64,000 nucleotides of DNA, taken from Bacillus pumilus (GTDB lineage: Bacteria > Bacillota > Bacilli > Bacillales > Bacillaceae). This document shows positions 20,007 through 28,652 of this stretch, piece by piece; position 1 is the stretch's first letter; every line of letters starts with the position of its first letter. The notes beneath the pieces are model-generated. The model made no database searches and had not been told where the DNA came from. It saw only the letters and a program-made list of their open reading frames with translations. Both the position numbers and the translations under genes were made by a program. Location of the stretch: contig NZ_CP101833.1 in assembly GCF_024498355.1 (NCBI RefSeq), positions 2,523,001-2,587,000 on the forward strand. The letters run 5' to 3'.

Positions 20007-20976
20007 CTTTCGTTTCTTTTTCTTCTATAAACCACTGGTCTAACTTTCTCATCACACCAACCATCGCTTCCTTCTGTGAGAAAGATGGCAGATTGGCAAA
20101 CAGCATCCGTTTGGGTGCTTGCAGCCCCTCTTTTTTCTTTTGCATGACAAATAAGCTTTTGGCGTGCTTTTTGTCTTTGAACATGGAGACTGGCAGCTGA
20201 ATTAACGCATTCATATAAGCATGATCTTTGATGAAATCCTTTAGTTGCACACTTTCTTTTCCTTCAAACAAATCGTTTGGAATGATGAAGAATAAGAAGC
20301 CGCCTTCTTTCGTGTAACGAAGGCTTTGTTCAATGAATAAATGATGCGCAAAGGCATGTCCTTCTTTTGCCTTTAAGTCATAGTCTGCTGCACGCTCATC
20401 ATTTGGGTAATAGCCGACTGGAAGGCTGCATACGGTGACATCTGCCGGTGAAATGAGAAGCGGCTCAAGGCTGTCCTGATGGAAAAGCTCTACTTCTTTC
20501 TCTTCTAAATTCGCCTGTGCCCAAGCAATTTTAATGAGCACATCATCAATTTCAGATGCAAAGCCGCGCTTTGTTTCTGCAGTGAGATTGTTTAACACAG
20601 CAAGCAATAAGTTCCCTGTTCCCGCTGCTGGATCAAAGACAACAAGCTCTTTTTGGCCTTCTAAAAATTTATTCACCAAATAGCTGACAAACAGGCCAAT
20701 CGTATCTGGCGTCATTTGACGGTTTGGATGGGAAATGTCCTTTTGTCCTTTCAGTACGGCGAGCTGAAACGCTTTACGAGTCTGCTCATGATCATAGGAG
20801 GCAAAATCTGCTTTCTCTATTAAGTCCTTCAGTAAACCGTTTCGATCATTTGCCTGGAAAAAGGCTTCTCCTGCTTCTGCCAATGCTTCAATATAGGAAA
20901 TGCTCTGTTCCTTTTTCAATCGAATCGAGGCTGTATCGAGCAGCTCAAAAATAGTACTCACTTGATCTTTCTGCAA
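20002..20976 (-). CDS. ytxK: YtxK, class I methyltransferase-like protein
   Basis: A 324-residue protein of the N-6 DNA methylase fold. The AdoMet-binding motif VFDPAAGTGNLLLAVL is intact, but the catalytic position that should read (D/N)PPY is VCSLPVGYYP. It may therefore bind AdoMet without methylating adenine, or act on another target. It is found next to ackA and tpx in Bacillus and has no established role. Start at 20976 with MQKDQVSTIFELLD; hairpin terminator at its end. Confidence 0.85.
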   Translation of the reverse strand: MQKDQVSTIFELLDTASIRLKKEQSISYIEALAEAGEAFFQANDRNGLLKDLIEKADFASYDHEQTRKAFQLAVLKGQKDISHPNRQMTPDTIGLFVSYLVNKFLEGQKELVVFDPAAGTGNLLLAVLNNLTAETKRGFASEIDDVLIKIAWAQANLEEKEVELFHQDSLEPLLISPADVTVCSLPVGYYPNDERAADYDLKAKEGHAFAHHLFIEQSLRYTKEGGFLFFIIPNDLFEGKESVQLKDFIKDHAYMNALIQLPVSMFKDKKHAKSLFVMQKKKEGLQAPKRMLFANLPSFSQKEAMVGVMRKLDQWFIEEKETKE

Positions 20977-21019
20977 TGCTTTTCTCTCCTCGCTTTGTTA
21001 AAAGCTAAATATTCTCATT

Positions 21020-21053
21020 GAAAAGAGCCCCAGTATGAAGCCGGAGCTCTTGT
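21020..21053 (-). terminator. Probable terminator after tpx
   Basis: AAGAGC and GCTCTT arms extended by CC/GG pairs surround a ten-base loop just after the tpx stop; the minus strand reads TTTT after the stem. Confidence 0.65.
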
Positions 21054-21064
21054 CGATGCTGCTT

Positions 21065-21565
21065 TTATAACAGTGATTTCGCAGCTTCAATGGCTTTTTC
21101 ATAATTTGGATGATTCGTTGCTTCGCTTACGTATTCAGTGTAAACCACTTTCCCGTTCGGGTCTAATACGAAAACAGCACGCGCCAATAAACGCAATTCT
21201 TTCATATATACACCAAACGCTTCACCAAAAGACATATCTCTGTGATCAGATAATGTTTCTACATTTTCAATTCCGTTTGCTCCGCACCAGCGCGCTTGTG
21301 CAAATGGAAGATCTGCACTAATCGTATAAATATTGACCGGACCTAAACCGGCTGCCTCTTCATTGAAACGTCTTGTTTGTGCGTCACACACACCTGTATC
21401 AATAGAAGGAATCACTGAGATGATCGTCACTTTTCCTGCTAAATCAGAAAGTGAAACTTCCCCTAGTGAGTTCGTTAATACCGTAAAATCAGGAGCCTGC
21501 TCGCCTACTTTCACTTCATTTCCTACAAGCGTTACAGAACTCCCTTTAAATGTGATCGATGCCAA
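21065..21565 (-). CDS. tpx: Thiol peroxidase
   Basis: Peroxiredoxin of the Tpx class that reduces hydroperoxides with thioredoxin. 166 residues; peroxidatic Cys in PSIDTGVCDAQTRRFN (about residue 60) and resolving Cys in ARWCGANG (about 94), both expected for the family. GGGAGG lies before the ATG at 21565. A SigA promoter is visible 33-61 bases upstream of the start. Confidence 0.96.
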   Translation of the reverse strand: MASITFKGSSVTLVGNEVKVGEQAPDFTVLTNSLGEVSLSDLAGKVTIISVIPSIDTGVCDAQTRRFNEEAAGLGPVNIYTISADLPFAQARWCGANGIENVETLSDHRDMSFGEAFGVYMKELRLLARAVFVLDPNGKVVYTEYVSEATNHPNYEKAIEAAKSLL

Positions 21566-21597
21566 AACAATTCCTCCCTTATCAAATGTATGGTTCT

Positions 21598-21626
21598 ATC
21601 ATAGTAGAGAACGCAAAAAACTGCAA
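21598..21626 (-). promoter_or_regulatory. SigA-type promoter of tpx
   Basis: TTGCAG (21626-21621), 17 bases, TATGAT (21603-21598) on the minus strand. Confidence 0.7.
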
Positions 21627-21648
21627 AGCCTAATCGTCCATTTTGAAA

Positions 21649-21679
21649 AAAAAGTTAACTGCAGCGCAGCTAACTTTTT
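21649..21679 (-). terminator. Terminator of ytfIJ
   Basis: AAAAAGTTA and TAACTTTTT arms with inner CTGC/GCAG pairs; it overlaps the ytfJ stop and leads into a T-run on the minus strand. Confidence 0.85.
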
Positions 21680-22130
21680 AAAGGTCTATGTCATCTAGTT
21701 TTCGTTCTTTGTGGCGGTGCTCCCGTTCATCCTTCTTAAACATATGCTGAAGACGTTCAATTGCTTGAGGAGCAGAATCCAATATTTTATCAAGCAGATG
21801 TGTGTGTTCATCCAAATGAAGCATTCGAACTCCGTTTGTTCCCACAATTAAGAAGGCAATTGGTGTAATGGATACCCCGCCGCCGCTTCCGCCGCCAAAT
21901 GGGAGTCTCGGTTCTTTTCGTTCTTGTTCATCAGAACGTTTTTCTTTCTGTTGGTTACCGTTAAATTCACTGCCGCCGGCTGCAAATCCAAAACCGACCT
22001 TTGACACAGTGAGAATGACGCTGCCGTCAGGGGTTTCGACTGGATCGCCGATGATCGTATTCACATCGATCATTTCTTTTAAATTTTCCATCGCTGTCTT
22101 CATCAGACCTTGGATTGGATGATCTGCCAT
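21678..22130 (-). CDS. ytfJ: GerW family sporulation protein YtfJ
   Basis: A 150-residue protein of the YtfJ/GerW family, linked in B. subtilis to forespore expression and later germination. Residues 20-60 carry the conserved NTIIGDPVETPDGSVILTVSKVGFGFAAGG; the glycine-rich LPFGGGSGGGVSITPIAFLIV follows, and the tail is charged (HRHKERKLDDIDL). It lies 14 bases after ytfI, so the two are probably one unit. Confidence 0.9.
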   Translation of the reverse strand: MADHPIQGLMKTAMENLKEMIDVNTIIGDPVETPDGSVILTVSKVGFGFAAGGSEFNGNQQKEKRSDEQERKEPRLPFGGGSGGGVSITPIAFLIVGTNGVRMLHLDEHTHLLDKILDSAPQAIERLQHMFKKDEREHRHKERKLDDIDL

Positions 22131-22144
22131 TTTCGGGTTCCTCC

Positions 22145-22834
22145 TTAAACAGATGATTCATTCTTCGTTGCTTGAAGAGAGGCACTTTTTCTTGCCTTTC
22201 TCCCTTTTAACCAATGGACAAGTAATCGAATGGCTGCAAGCATAGCATGTCCAATACGAAAATAAGCTATACATGTAAAATGGGTCTGTGACACATTGTG
22301 CTGAAAGGCGGGAATGACTTCATATACCGGTTTATGCTTAAAGGTGAGATGCTCCTGCATAAAGGCAAGCAGTGCTCCTTTGACTGACCACACGCCGCCG
22401 GCTGCCACACCTGTTAAAGCGGCGTCATGAAAGCCGATCCATGTCGACCAGTGAAACGATACAATTTTGATGTGAATGAAGAACTTCCGCATGATCCGGT
22501 TTAGATCTACTATCTCTTTTGTGATGCGCTCCATTTGATGAAGGATTTGCTTCATATCACGTTTTCCCACTTTTTTATGCATGGATTCTTTTTCTTGACT
22601 AGGCGTTTTGGAGCTCGCCATTTTCTTTTCACGAATATCAATCGTTTGATCTTCCGGATTGACCTTCACCATCGGAATCTCTTTTTTGAGTCTGACCATT
22701 CCATATAAGGTGATGACCTTCAGCCCAATGTGGTCATTGTCATTTGCATGCGAATAATCCAGTGAAATGGTCACTTTCATGAAAATCAATAAGATCACAA
22801 GGAACAAAAAAGCTGCGATCCAAACGTAAAGCAC
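22145..22834 (-). CDS. ytfI: DUF2953 membrane protein YtfI
   Basis: A 229-residue protein with one N-terminal membrane segment (LYVWIAAFLFLVILLIFM) and a basic, soluble remainder of the DUF2953 type. A GTG at 22834 is chosen because GGAGG lies 11 bases before it; the in-frame ATG 18 bases earlier contains that GGAGG within its own first codons and has no ribosome site of its own. It pairs with ytfJ, suggesting a sporulation role, which is inference. Confidence 0.8.
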   Translation of the reverse strand: MLYVWIAAFLFLVILLIFMKVTISLDYSHANDNDHIGLKVITLYGMVRLKKEIPMVKVNPEDQTIDIREKKMASSKTPSQEKESMHKKVGKRDMKQILHQMERITKEIVDLNRIMRKFFIHIKIVSFHWSTWIGFHDAALTGVAAGGVWSVKGALLAFMQEHLTFKHKPVYEVIPAFQHNVSQTHFTCIAYFRIGHAMLAAIRLLVHWLKGRKARKSASLQATKNESSV

Positions 22835-22911
22835 TGTGCTCACTTCCTCCATAACAAATGATGCTTCCCCTACGATTATGGCTCTCATTATGGATTTTAT
22901 ACCCAATCATC

Positions 22912-22943
22912 AAAAAAGAGTTTGACCGGCTTCGGTCAAACTC
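22912..22943 (-). terminator. Terminator of sppA-yteJ
   Basis: GAGTTTGACC and GGTCAAACTC arms, six-base loop, T-run on the minus strand. Confidence 0.92.
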
Positions 22944-22950
22944 CCTTTGG

Positions 22951-23475
22951 TTACACGTTTGATTCTGTTTTTTCATATAGATGTTCATGGACGACCACTG
23001 TATCAGCAAAGTAGTCATGAACCCCTTGTTTTTTCGGTGAGAACCCAACGACAGCATAGAGAACAAAAAGTGAATTAATATATCGTCCAACAATTTCTCT
23101 AAAGAAAATGACATCCCATGCCAGCTGCTTCTCAGGCTGAAGTGAGACCACTTTGATCCCAAACACCATCTTGCCGAGGGTTTGATGAAAAATTTTCGTC
23201 ATGATGGCGAAATAAAGCAGGAAAACAATCGTCGTTGTGACGGAAAATGGAGAAAACCACCCTCCTCCTTTTGACCAGCCAAACAGACTAAAGATTGGAG
23301 AAACCGTCAAATGGTTAACACCCCAAACGACGAGCCAATCAAGGATAAACGCCCAAAATCTAATCCAAAAACCTGCAAAGGCCTGCGCTTCAATTGAAGC
23401 GCGCTTCGCAAGGGCGGGCTTCAATTCTTCCTGCTGGCTGCGGCTTTCGCTTACTTCATCGAATGTAGAATCCAT
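22951..23475 (-). CDS. yteJ: RDD family membrane protein YteJ
   Basis: A 174-residue RDD-family membrane protein: AGFWIRFWAFILDWLVVWGV is the name-giving Arg-Asp-Asp-type segment, followed by two more membrane helices. In B. subtilis YteJ inhibits the partner protease SppA and adds to lantibiotic resistance. It starts 14 bases after the sppA stop, in the same SigW-driven unit. Confidence 0.92.
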   Translation of the reverse strand: MDSTFDEVSESRSQQEELKPALAKRASIEAQAFAGFWIRFWAFILDWLVVWGVNHLTVSPIFSLFGWSKGGGWFSPFSVTTTIVFLLYFAIMTKIFHQTLGKMVFGIKVVSLQPEKQLAWDVIFFREIVGRYINSLFVLYAVVGFSPKKQGVHDYFADTVVVHEHLYEKTESNV

Positions 23476-23489
23476 CTATGATCCCTCCT

Positions 23490-24491
23490 TTATTTTGAAT
23501 AGAGATACATCGGTTTAGACCCGTTTGAGCCAGCCAGTGTTTCTTTTAAATTCAGAAAATCAATTTCGCTTTTAAAGAGCTTGCTTGCACTCATATTCAG
23601 AAGAGAGTTCCAGCCAAAGCTTTGAGAATAGCTGATGACTTTTGCCCCTTTTAAGCCTTTTTCATTTTTCTTCATCGCTTTTAGTGCATCTTCATAGTAT
23701 CCAAGCTCATCCACTAATCCGTTGGACTTCGCCTGTGTTCCGTCATATACTCGGCCATCGGCAATTTTCTTGACGTCCTGTTTAGACATGCCGCGTCCTT
23801 CAGAAATGACTTTGACAAACCCTTCATAGGAGTTGTCGACCATGCTTTGCATGATGTCGCGCTCATCCTTTGTCATATCACGATTTGGAGACATGATATC
23901 TTTGAATTTCCCGCTCTTAATGGTTTCATATTTAATGCCTAAATTATCCGCCAGCTTTGAATAATTCAAGCTTTGCATGATCACGCCTAGAGAACCTGTT
24001 AATGTTTCAGGTGAAGCAAAGATTTTCTTCGCTGGTGTCGACACATAATAACCGCCAGAAGCTGCCATTGAGCCCATGGAGACGTAAACTGGCTTCTTCG
24101 CTTTTTTCACTTCTTCTAATTTTTTATGTATTTCAGCACTTTCATAGACACCGCCGCCAGGAGAATTCACTCGCAGCAGGACACCTTTTACAGATGCATC
24201 CTCTTTTGCTTTATCTAGTTCTTTTAAGAACGCACGATGATCATACGCTTCTCCGCCTAAAAGGCTTGATGCACCGCCATTATCTTGAATCGTTCCATTA
24301 ATCTCAAGAACAGCAATTTTACCTGCACCGCTGCCATCCTCTAGTACCTTCTCTTCTATTTCATCCCCGAATTGATAGCTCATTTTATTGTCATTGAAAC
24401 TTTCGAACAAGGCCATCGTGACACTAATGACAATTGAAGATCCGAAAACACCAAGTGCAATGATTAAGGCTACCCATCTTTTCGCATTCAT
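23490..24491 (-). CDS. sppA: Signal peptide peptidase SppA
   Basis: Membrane-bound serine protease of 333 residues that degrades leftover signal peptides. One N-terminal membrane anchor ([21 protein letters not shown]) is followed by an extracytoplasmic protease domain. The Ser nucleophile lies in [15 protein letters not shown] and the Lys in the [14 protein letters not shown] segment, a Ser-Lys dyad. GGAGGAG precedes the ATG. A textbook SigW promoter lies upstream, which fits its role in envelope stress and lantibiotic resistance in B. subtilis. Confidence 0.96.
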   Translation of the reverse strand: MNAKRWVALIIALGVFGSSIVISVTMALFESFNDNKMSYQFGDEIEEKVLEDGSGAGKIAVLEINGTIQDNGGASSLLGGEAYDHRAFLKELDKAKEDASVKGVLLRVNSPGGGVYESAEIHKKLEEVKKAKKPVYVSMGSMAASGGYYVSTPAKKIFASPETLTGSLGVIMQSLNYSKLADNLGIKYETIKSGKFKDIMSPNRDMTKDERDIMQSMVDNSYEGFVKVISEGRGMSKQDVKKIADGRVYDGTQAKSNGLVDELGYYEDALKAMKKNEKGLKGAKVISYSQSFGWNSLLNMSASKLFKSEIDFLNLKETLAGSNGSKPMYLYSK

Positions 24492-24523
24492 CTCTTTCTC
24501 CTCCTTTTTTGTCTCACTTCATT

Positions 24524-24551
24524 CATACGAATATCCACATGAAATGTTTCA
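24524..24551 (-). promoter_or_regulatory. SigW (ECF) promoter of sppA-yteJ
   Basis: TGAAAC (24551-24546), exactly 16 bases, CGTATG (24529-24524) on the minus strand matches the SigW consensus TGAAAC-N16-CGTA. It lies 33 bases before the sppA start. The rest of 24552-24837 shows no gene. Confidence 0.88.
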
Positions 24552-24837
24552 CAGGAATTGTGGTTTTTTTACATTTCATTTCAACATATGATAGCACCTA
24601 TCTTAAATGACGATCAACTTTGCATCGTCTACTATGAGAAGCTCATGACGAAAAATTGGCTTTTTTATCCTCTCCCTACACCTAATAGTCTAGATGTTCA
24701 CCACAACAAAACACCCAGACCATTCTTTCATTAGAAAACAGCTATTCAATTATGCTCAAAGTCAGTCATTTCGAATCACTTACATCGACTCATTTCTAAA
24801 AAGCAAACACTATCATGATAGGCGTCTTTCTAATGTT

Positions 24838-24866
24838 TTTACTTTCATATGAAAAAAGTGTAAAAT
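24838..24866 (+). promoter_or_regulatory. SigA-type promoter of nadF2
   Basis: TTTACT (24838-24843), 17 bases, TAAAAT (24861-24866), 71 bases before the start codon. Confidence 0.6.
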
Positions 24867-24937
24867 GTGAGCAAGGGTTTACATGTAAGCCCTTTAATAT
24901 TGGAAATCTATTTTTGACAACGAAGGGGAGAACGTCA

Positions 24938-25741
24938 ATGACAGACAATCGTCGCAATGTATTTTTCTTTTACAAAAAAGATCATGAATTGGATGGACAC
25001 ATTTCTTCTCTGGAGAAGCTCGCTACTGATCAAGGCTTTCAAGTCGTAAAGCGTGCAGAGGATGCCCATATTATTGCTTCAATTGGCGGGGATGGCACAT
25101 TTCTTCAAGCAGTCCGCAAAACGAATTTCCGTGATGACTGCTTGTATGTAGGGGTATCAAAAACTGAGAATTCGCATCTATACTGCGATTTTTCATTAGA
25201 ACATTTTGATAAAATGATTGATGCCATGAACACCGAACAGATTGAAGTGAGGAAATATCCAGTCATTGATGTAAGCGTTGACAGTACAAATCAGTTCCAT
25301 TGCTTAAACGAACTGTCGATCCGCTCTAGCATCATTAAAACATTTGTCATCGATGTATATATAGATGATTTTCACTTTGAAACGTTTAGAGGCGACGGAA
25401 TGATTATTTCGACTCCGACCGGCTCAACAGCCTACAATAAATCCGTAAACGGCGCCGTGGTTGATCCGATGCTCCCTTGTATGCAAGTGACAGAGCTTGC
25501 ATCTCTTAATAACAACTCGTACCGTACGCTTGGCGCTCCTTTCATCTTAAGCAGTGACCGCAAGCTGACGCTGAAGGTCGTGCAGGACGGAAACGACCAT
25601 CCGATTATCGGGCTTGATAATGAAGCCCTCGGCACAAAACACGTCAAACAAATTGACATTGGCCTTTCAGGAAAAGTGATTAAAACGGTGAAATTAAAAG
25701 ACAACTCATACTGGGAAAAAGTCAAACGCAGATTCCTTTAA
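24938..25741 (+). CDS. ppnKB: NAD kinase 2
   Basis: Phosphorylates NAD to NADP. 267 residues, the length of the second Bacillus NAD kinase (NadF2/PpnKB). The GGDG motif (ASIGGDGTFLQA), the catalytic CLNELSIRSS segment and the glycine-rich DGMIISTPTGSTAYNKS are intact. The ATG at 24938 has GGGGAG eight bases upstream; a longer open frame to 24815 carries no family sequence. In B. subtilis the next genes are ytcJ and ytcI; here an unrelated block follows. Confidence 0.95.
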   Translation: MTDNRRNVFFFYKKDHELDGHISSLEKLATDQGFQVVKRAEDAHIIASIGGDGTFLQAVRKTNFRDDCLYVGVSKTENSHLYCDFSLEHFDKMIDAMNTEQIEVRKYPVIDVSVDSTNQFHCLNELSIRSSIIKTFVIDVYIDDFHFETFRGDGMIISTPTGSTAYNKSVNGAVVDPMLPCMQVTELASLNNNSYRTLGAPFILSSDRKLTLKVVQDGNDHPIIGLDNEALGTKHVKQIDIGLSGKVIKTVKLKDNSYWEKVKRRFL

Positions 25742-25771
25742 TAAAAAGCTCCTATATGGGGCTTTTTTTCA
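25741..25771 (+). terminator. Terminator of ppnKB
   Basis: AAAAGCTCC and GGGGCTTTTTTT arms around TATAT, with one G-T pair; T-run follows. Confidence 0.8.
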
Positions 25772-25853
25772 TGTCTTTTCATTCAAGGTCATGGTGTCTT
25801 TGAAAAGATATGGTATGATGTCACAAGTATGAATGTACGAAAAGGAGAACACG

Positions 25854-27296
25854 ATGCCATTACAACATTTTGATCAATATCCATTAAGTGATGAATTGAA
25901 ACAAGCGTTAGAAGCGCTTCACTTCCATACACCTACACCCGTTCAGCACGAGACGTTATCGGTTGCTTTTTCAAAGCAGGATCTAATCGTCAAATCTCAG
26001 ACAGGCAGCGGCAAGACAGCAGCCTATGGTCTGCCTATATGTGAAATGGTGGATTGGGCTGAAAATAAACCCCAAGCCCTCATCCTCGTTCCAACACGCG
26101 AACTTGCAATGCAGGTCAAGCAAGACCTCACCAGCCTTGGACGATTTAAACGAATCAAAGCGGCAGCCATTTATGGAAAAGCCCCTTTTCAAGCCCAAAA
26201 AGTAGAGCTTGCACAAAAAAACCATGTTGTGTGCGGAACACCAGGGCGAATATTGGATCACCTAGAAAAGGGTACTCTTTCTTTAGAAAACCTCAAATTT
26301 TTCGTGTTAGATGAAGCAGATGAAATGCTGAACATGGGATTTATTGATCAAGTCTCTTCCATTATTCAGCATCTGCCGCCAAAGCGCATGTCGATGCTGT
26401 TTTCAGCGACGATGTCTGCTGAAATGAAAGAATTGAGCGAGCAATTTTTACAATCGCCAAAAGTGATTGAGATTGCACGTGAGGCAAAATCTGTGCAGCA
26501 AATCACCCACACCGTGATTGAAACAGAGGAAGAAGCCAAATTCTCACTTCTCCAGCGAACGATCGTCATCGAAAATCCTGATAGCTGTATCATTTTCTGC
26601 AATACACAGGAACGCGTGAATGAACTGACGATCAAGCTGGACGATTGGGATGTCCCTTGCGACAAAATCCATGGGGGCATGAGACAGGAAGACCGCTTTG
26701 ACGTCATGGATGAATTCAAAAACGGTGAGTTCCGCTATCTGATCGCAACAGATATAGCAGCCCGGGGAATCGATGTAAGCGATATGACACATGTCATTCA
26801 TTACGACCTGCCTTATGAAAAAGAACGCTATATTCATCGAACTGGAAGAACCGGTAGAGCGGGTAAAAGCGGGAAAACGATTGCGTTTATGACAAGGCAC
26901 GCGCAGCCGCTCATTGATGAATTAAAGCAGGATGCTGGCATTGATTTCCACACTCAGCCTTATCCGACGAAGGAAGAAGCAGAGCAGCATGTAGCCAGCT
27001 TCGAAGAGAAGATTGAAACACCTATTCAAAAGGAAAATAAGCAAGCCGGCGTAGAAAAAGATATTATGAAGCTTTATTTTAACGGCGGGAAGAAAAAGAA
27101 ACTGCGGGCCGTTGATTTCGTTGGGACTATTGCGAAAATAGAAGGCGTTGCATTCGATGACATTGGAATTATTACGATTCAGGACACGAAAACGTATGTA
27201 GATATTTTAAACGGGAAAGGTCCTCTTGTACTGAATGCTATGCGTCACACAACCATTAAAGGCAAGCAGTTAAAAGTACATGAAGCACGCTCATAA
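25854..27296 (+). CDS. dbpA: DbpA-type ATP-dependent RNA helicase
   Basis: DEAD-box helicase of 480 residues. Visible motifs in order: Q-motif (TPTPVQHE), Walker [45 protein letters not shown] and [10 protein letters not shown]. The last 75 residues ([20 protein letters not shown]...) form the DbpA RNA-binding domain that targets the enzyme to 23S rRNA hairpin 92, so it acts in 50S assembly. B. subtilis calls it DbpA/YxiN and encodes it elsewhere. The ATG at 25854 has AAGGAG upstream. Confidence 0.93.
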   Translation: MPLQHFDQYPLSDELKQALEALHFHTPTPVQHETLSVAFSKQDLIVKSQTGSGKTAAYGLPICEMVDWAENKPQALILVPTRELAMQVKQDLTSLGRFKRIKAAAIYGKAPFQAQKVELAQKNHVVCGTPGRILDHLEKGTLSLENLKFFVLDEADEMLNMGFIDQVSSIIQHLPPKRMSMLFSATMSAEMKELSEQFLQSPKVIEIAREAKSVQQITHTVIETEEEAKFSLLQRTIVIENPDSCIIFCNTQERVNELTIKLDDWDVPCDKIHGGMRQEDRFDVMDEFKNGEFRYLIATDIAARGIDVSDMTHVIHYDLPYEKERYIHRTGRTGRAGKSGKTIAFMTRHAQPLIDELKQDAGIDFHTQPYPTKEEAEQHVASFEEKIETPIQKENKQAGVEKDIMKLYFNGGKKKKLRAVDFVGTIAKIEGVAFDDIGIITIQDTKTYVDILNGKGPLVLNAMRHTTIKGKQLKVHEARS

Positions 27297-27332
27297 AAAG
27301 TGAAGGCCAAGCGCCTTTACTTTTTTATTTGT
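27295..27332 (+). terminator. Terminator of dbpA
   Basis: AAAAAGTGAAGGC and GCGCCTTTACTTTTTT form a long stem starting at the stop codon, followed by T's. Confidence 0.85.
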
Positions 27333-27384
27333 GATGAAATGAATCCACAAACCCTGATGCTGTCAGGCTTTTTGATGTTCCAAC

Positions 27385-27450
27385 ATGACAAATGTCATAT
27401 CAAATACATGATGGGTGCTACTATGAGCATGACGACTTTCCTTCTATACT
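27385..27450 (+). promoter_or_regulatory. des promoter with candidate DesR operator
   Basis: A perfect dyad ATGACA-AA-TGTCAT (27385-27398) lies about 65 bases upstream of the start expected from the TATACT at 27445-27450. The -35 region (TATGAG) is poor, as expected for a promoter that needs an activator. Assignment to phosphorylated DesR is inferred from position in front of des and from the B. subtilis cold-shock system. Confidence 0.6.
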
Positions 27451-27486
27451 TTGAAGTAGAAAGAAACGGAAAGGACTTGAACTTTC

Positions 27487-28536
27487 ATGACGACTTCAAC
27501 AAACACACAGCAGCAAGCCACTTTAAGAAAACAAGTAGGCCAATTTTCTGGTGCTGATTCAAAAAAAAGTATCATGCAGCTCTTTAATACATTTATTCCA
27601 TTTTTGGGGCTTTGGTTTCTTGCCTATTATAGCCTGAACATCTCCTACCTTTTAACCCTCTTCTTTGCGGTTATTGCAGCTGGTTTTTTAGTACGTGTCT
27701 TTATTATTTTTCACGACTGCTGCCATCAATCCTTTTTTAAACAGAAGCCGCTGAATCACCTGTTTGGTTTCATAACGGGTGTACTCACCCTTTTCCCTTA
27801 TCTTCAATGGCAAAGAGATCATTCGATTCACCATGCCACAAGCAGTAATTTAGACAAACGAGGTACTGGTGACATTTGGCTCCTGACAGTCAAAGAATAT
27901 CAAGAAGCATCTGTATGGACGAAATTTCGCTACAGATTTTATCGTAATCCTTTTGTCATGTTTATTTTAGGACCGATCTTTGTTTTCCTGTTTCAAAACC
28001 GCTTCAACGTCAAAAATGCTCGTAAAAAAGAGCGCTGGAATACCTATTTTACAAACATATCGATTGTTTTGCTCGCAGGGGCTACCTATCTCCTTTTTGG
28101 CTGGCAAGGTTTGTTACTTGTCCAAGGTCCAATCTTTCTGATTTCTGGATCAATTGGTGTATGGCTGTTTTATGTGCAGCATACGTTTGAGGATTCTTAC
28201 TTTGAAGCTGATGAGCATTGGAATTATGTGCAGGCAGCTGTAGAAGGCAGTTCTTTTTACAAATTGCCAAAGCTCCTTCAATGGTTAACAGGCAATATCG
28301 GTTATCACCATGTCCATCATTTAAGTCCGAGGGTACCGAATTATCATTTAGAGCATGCTCATGAGCATAGTGAGCCGCTTCAAAATGTTCCAACCATTAC
28401 GCTGAAAACAAGTATTGATTCAATGAAATTCAGACTTTGGGATGAGGAAACGAAAGCATTTGTTACCTTTAGAGAGGCGCGCCAGACGAAAAGCACACCT
28501 GTCATCAAAGGAGACATTCTCAAGAAGAATGCTTAA
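27487..28536 (+). CDS. des: Acyl-lipid desaturase (cold-induced)
   Basis: Integral membrane diiron desaturase that puts double bonds into membrane phospholipid chains (delta-5 in B. subtilis), restoring fluidity after cold shock. 349 residues, with hydrophobic stretches near 33-70 and 170-240. Three histidine boxes bind the irons: HDCCH (76-80), HSIHH (112-116) and HHVHH in the C-terminal third. The ATG at 27487 is preceded by AAAGGA. It heads des-desK-desR, the same operon order as in B. subtilis. Confidence 0.95.
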   Translation: MTTSTNTQQQATLRKQVGQFSGADSKKSIMQLFNTFIPFLGLWFLAYYSLNISYLLTLFFAVIAAGFLVRVFIIFHDCCHQSFFKQKPLNHLFGFITGVLTLFPYLQWQRDHSIHHATSSNLDKRGTGDIWLLTVKEYQEASVWTKFRYRFYRNPFVMFILGPIFVFLFQNRFNVKNARKKERWNTYFTNISIVLLAGATYLLFGWQGLLLVQGPIFLISGSIGVWLFYVQHTFEDSYFEADEHWNYVQAAVEGSSFYKLPKLLQWLTGNIGYHHVHHLSPRVPNYHLEHAHEHSEPLQNVPTITLKTSIDSMKFRLWDEETKAFVTFREARQTKSTPVIKGDILKKNA

Positions 28537-28652
28537 ACGACGCAAGCTCTTTCTTACAATAGAAGGGGCTTGTTGGTATTTACAGGATGCGGCAACGTGT
28601 TCAATTTGATAAAGTAGTGAAAAAGAATGAAAATGGAAAAGGTGATTCACGG

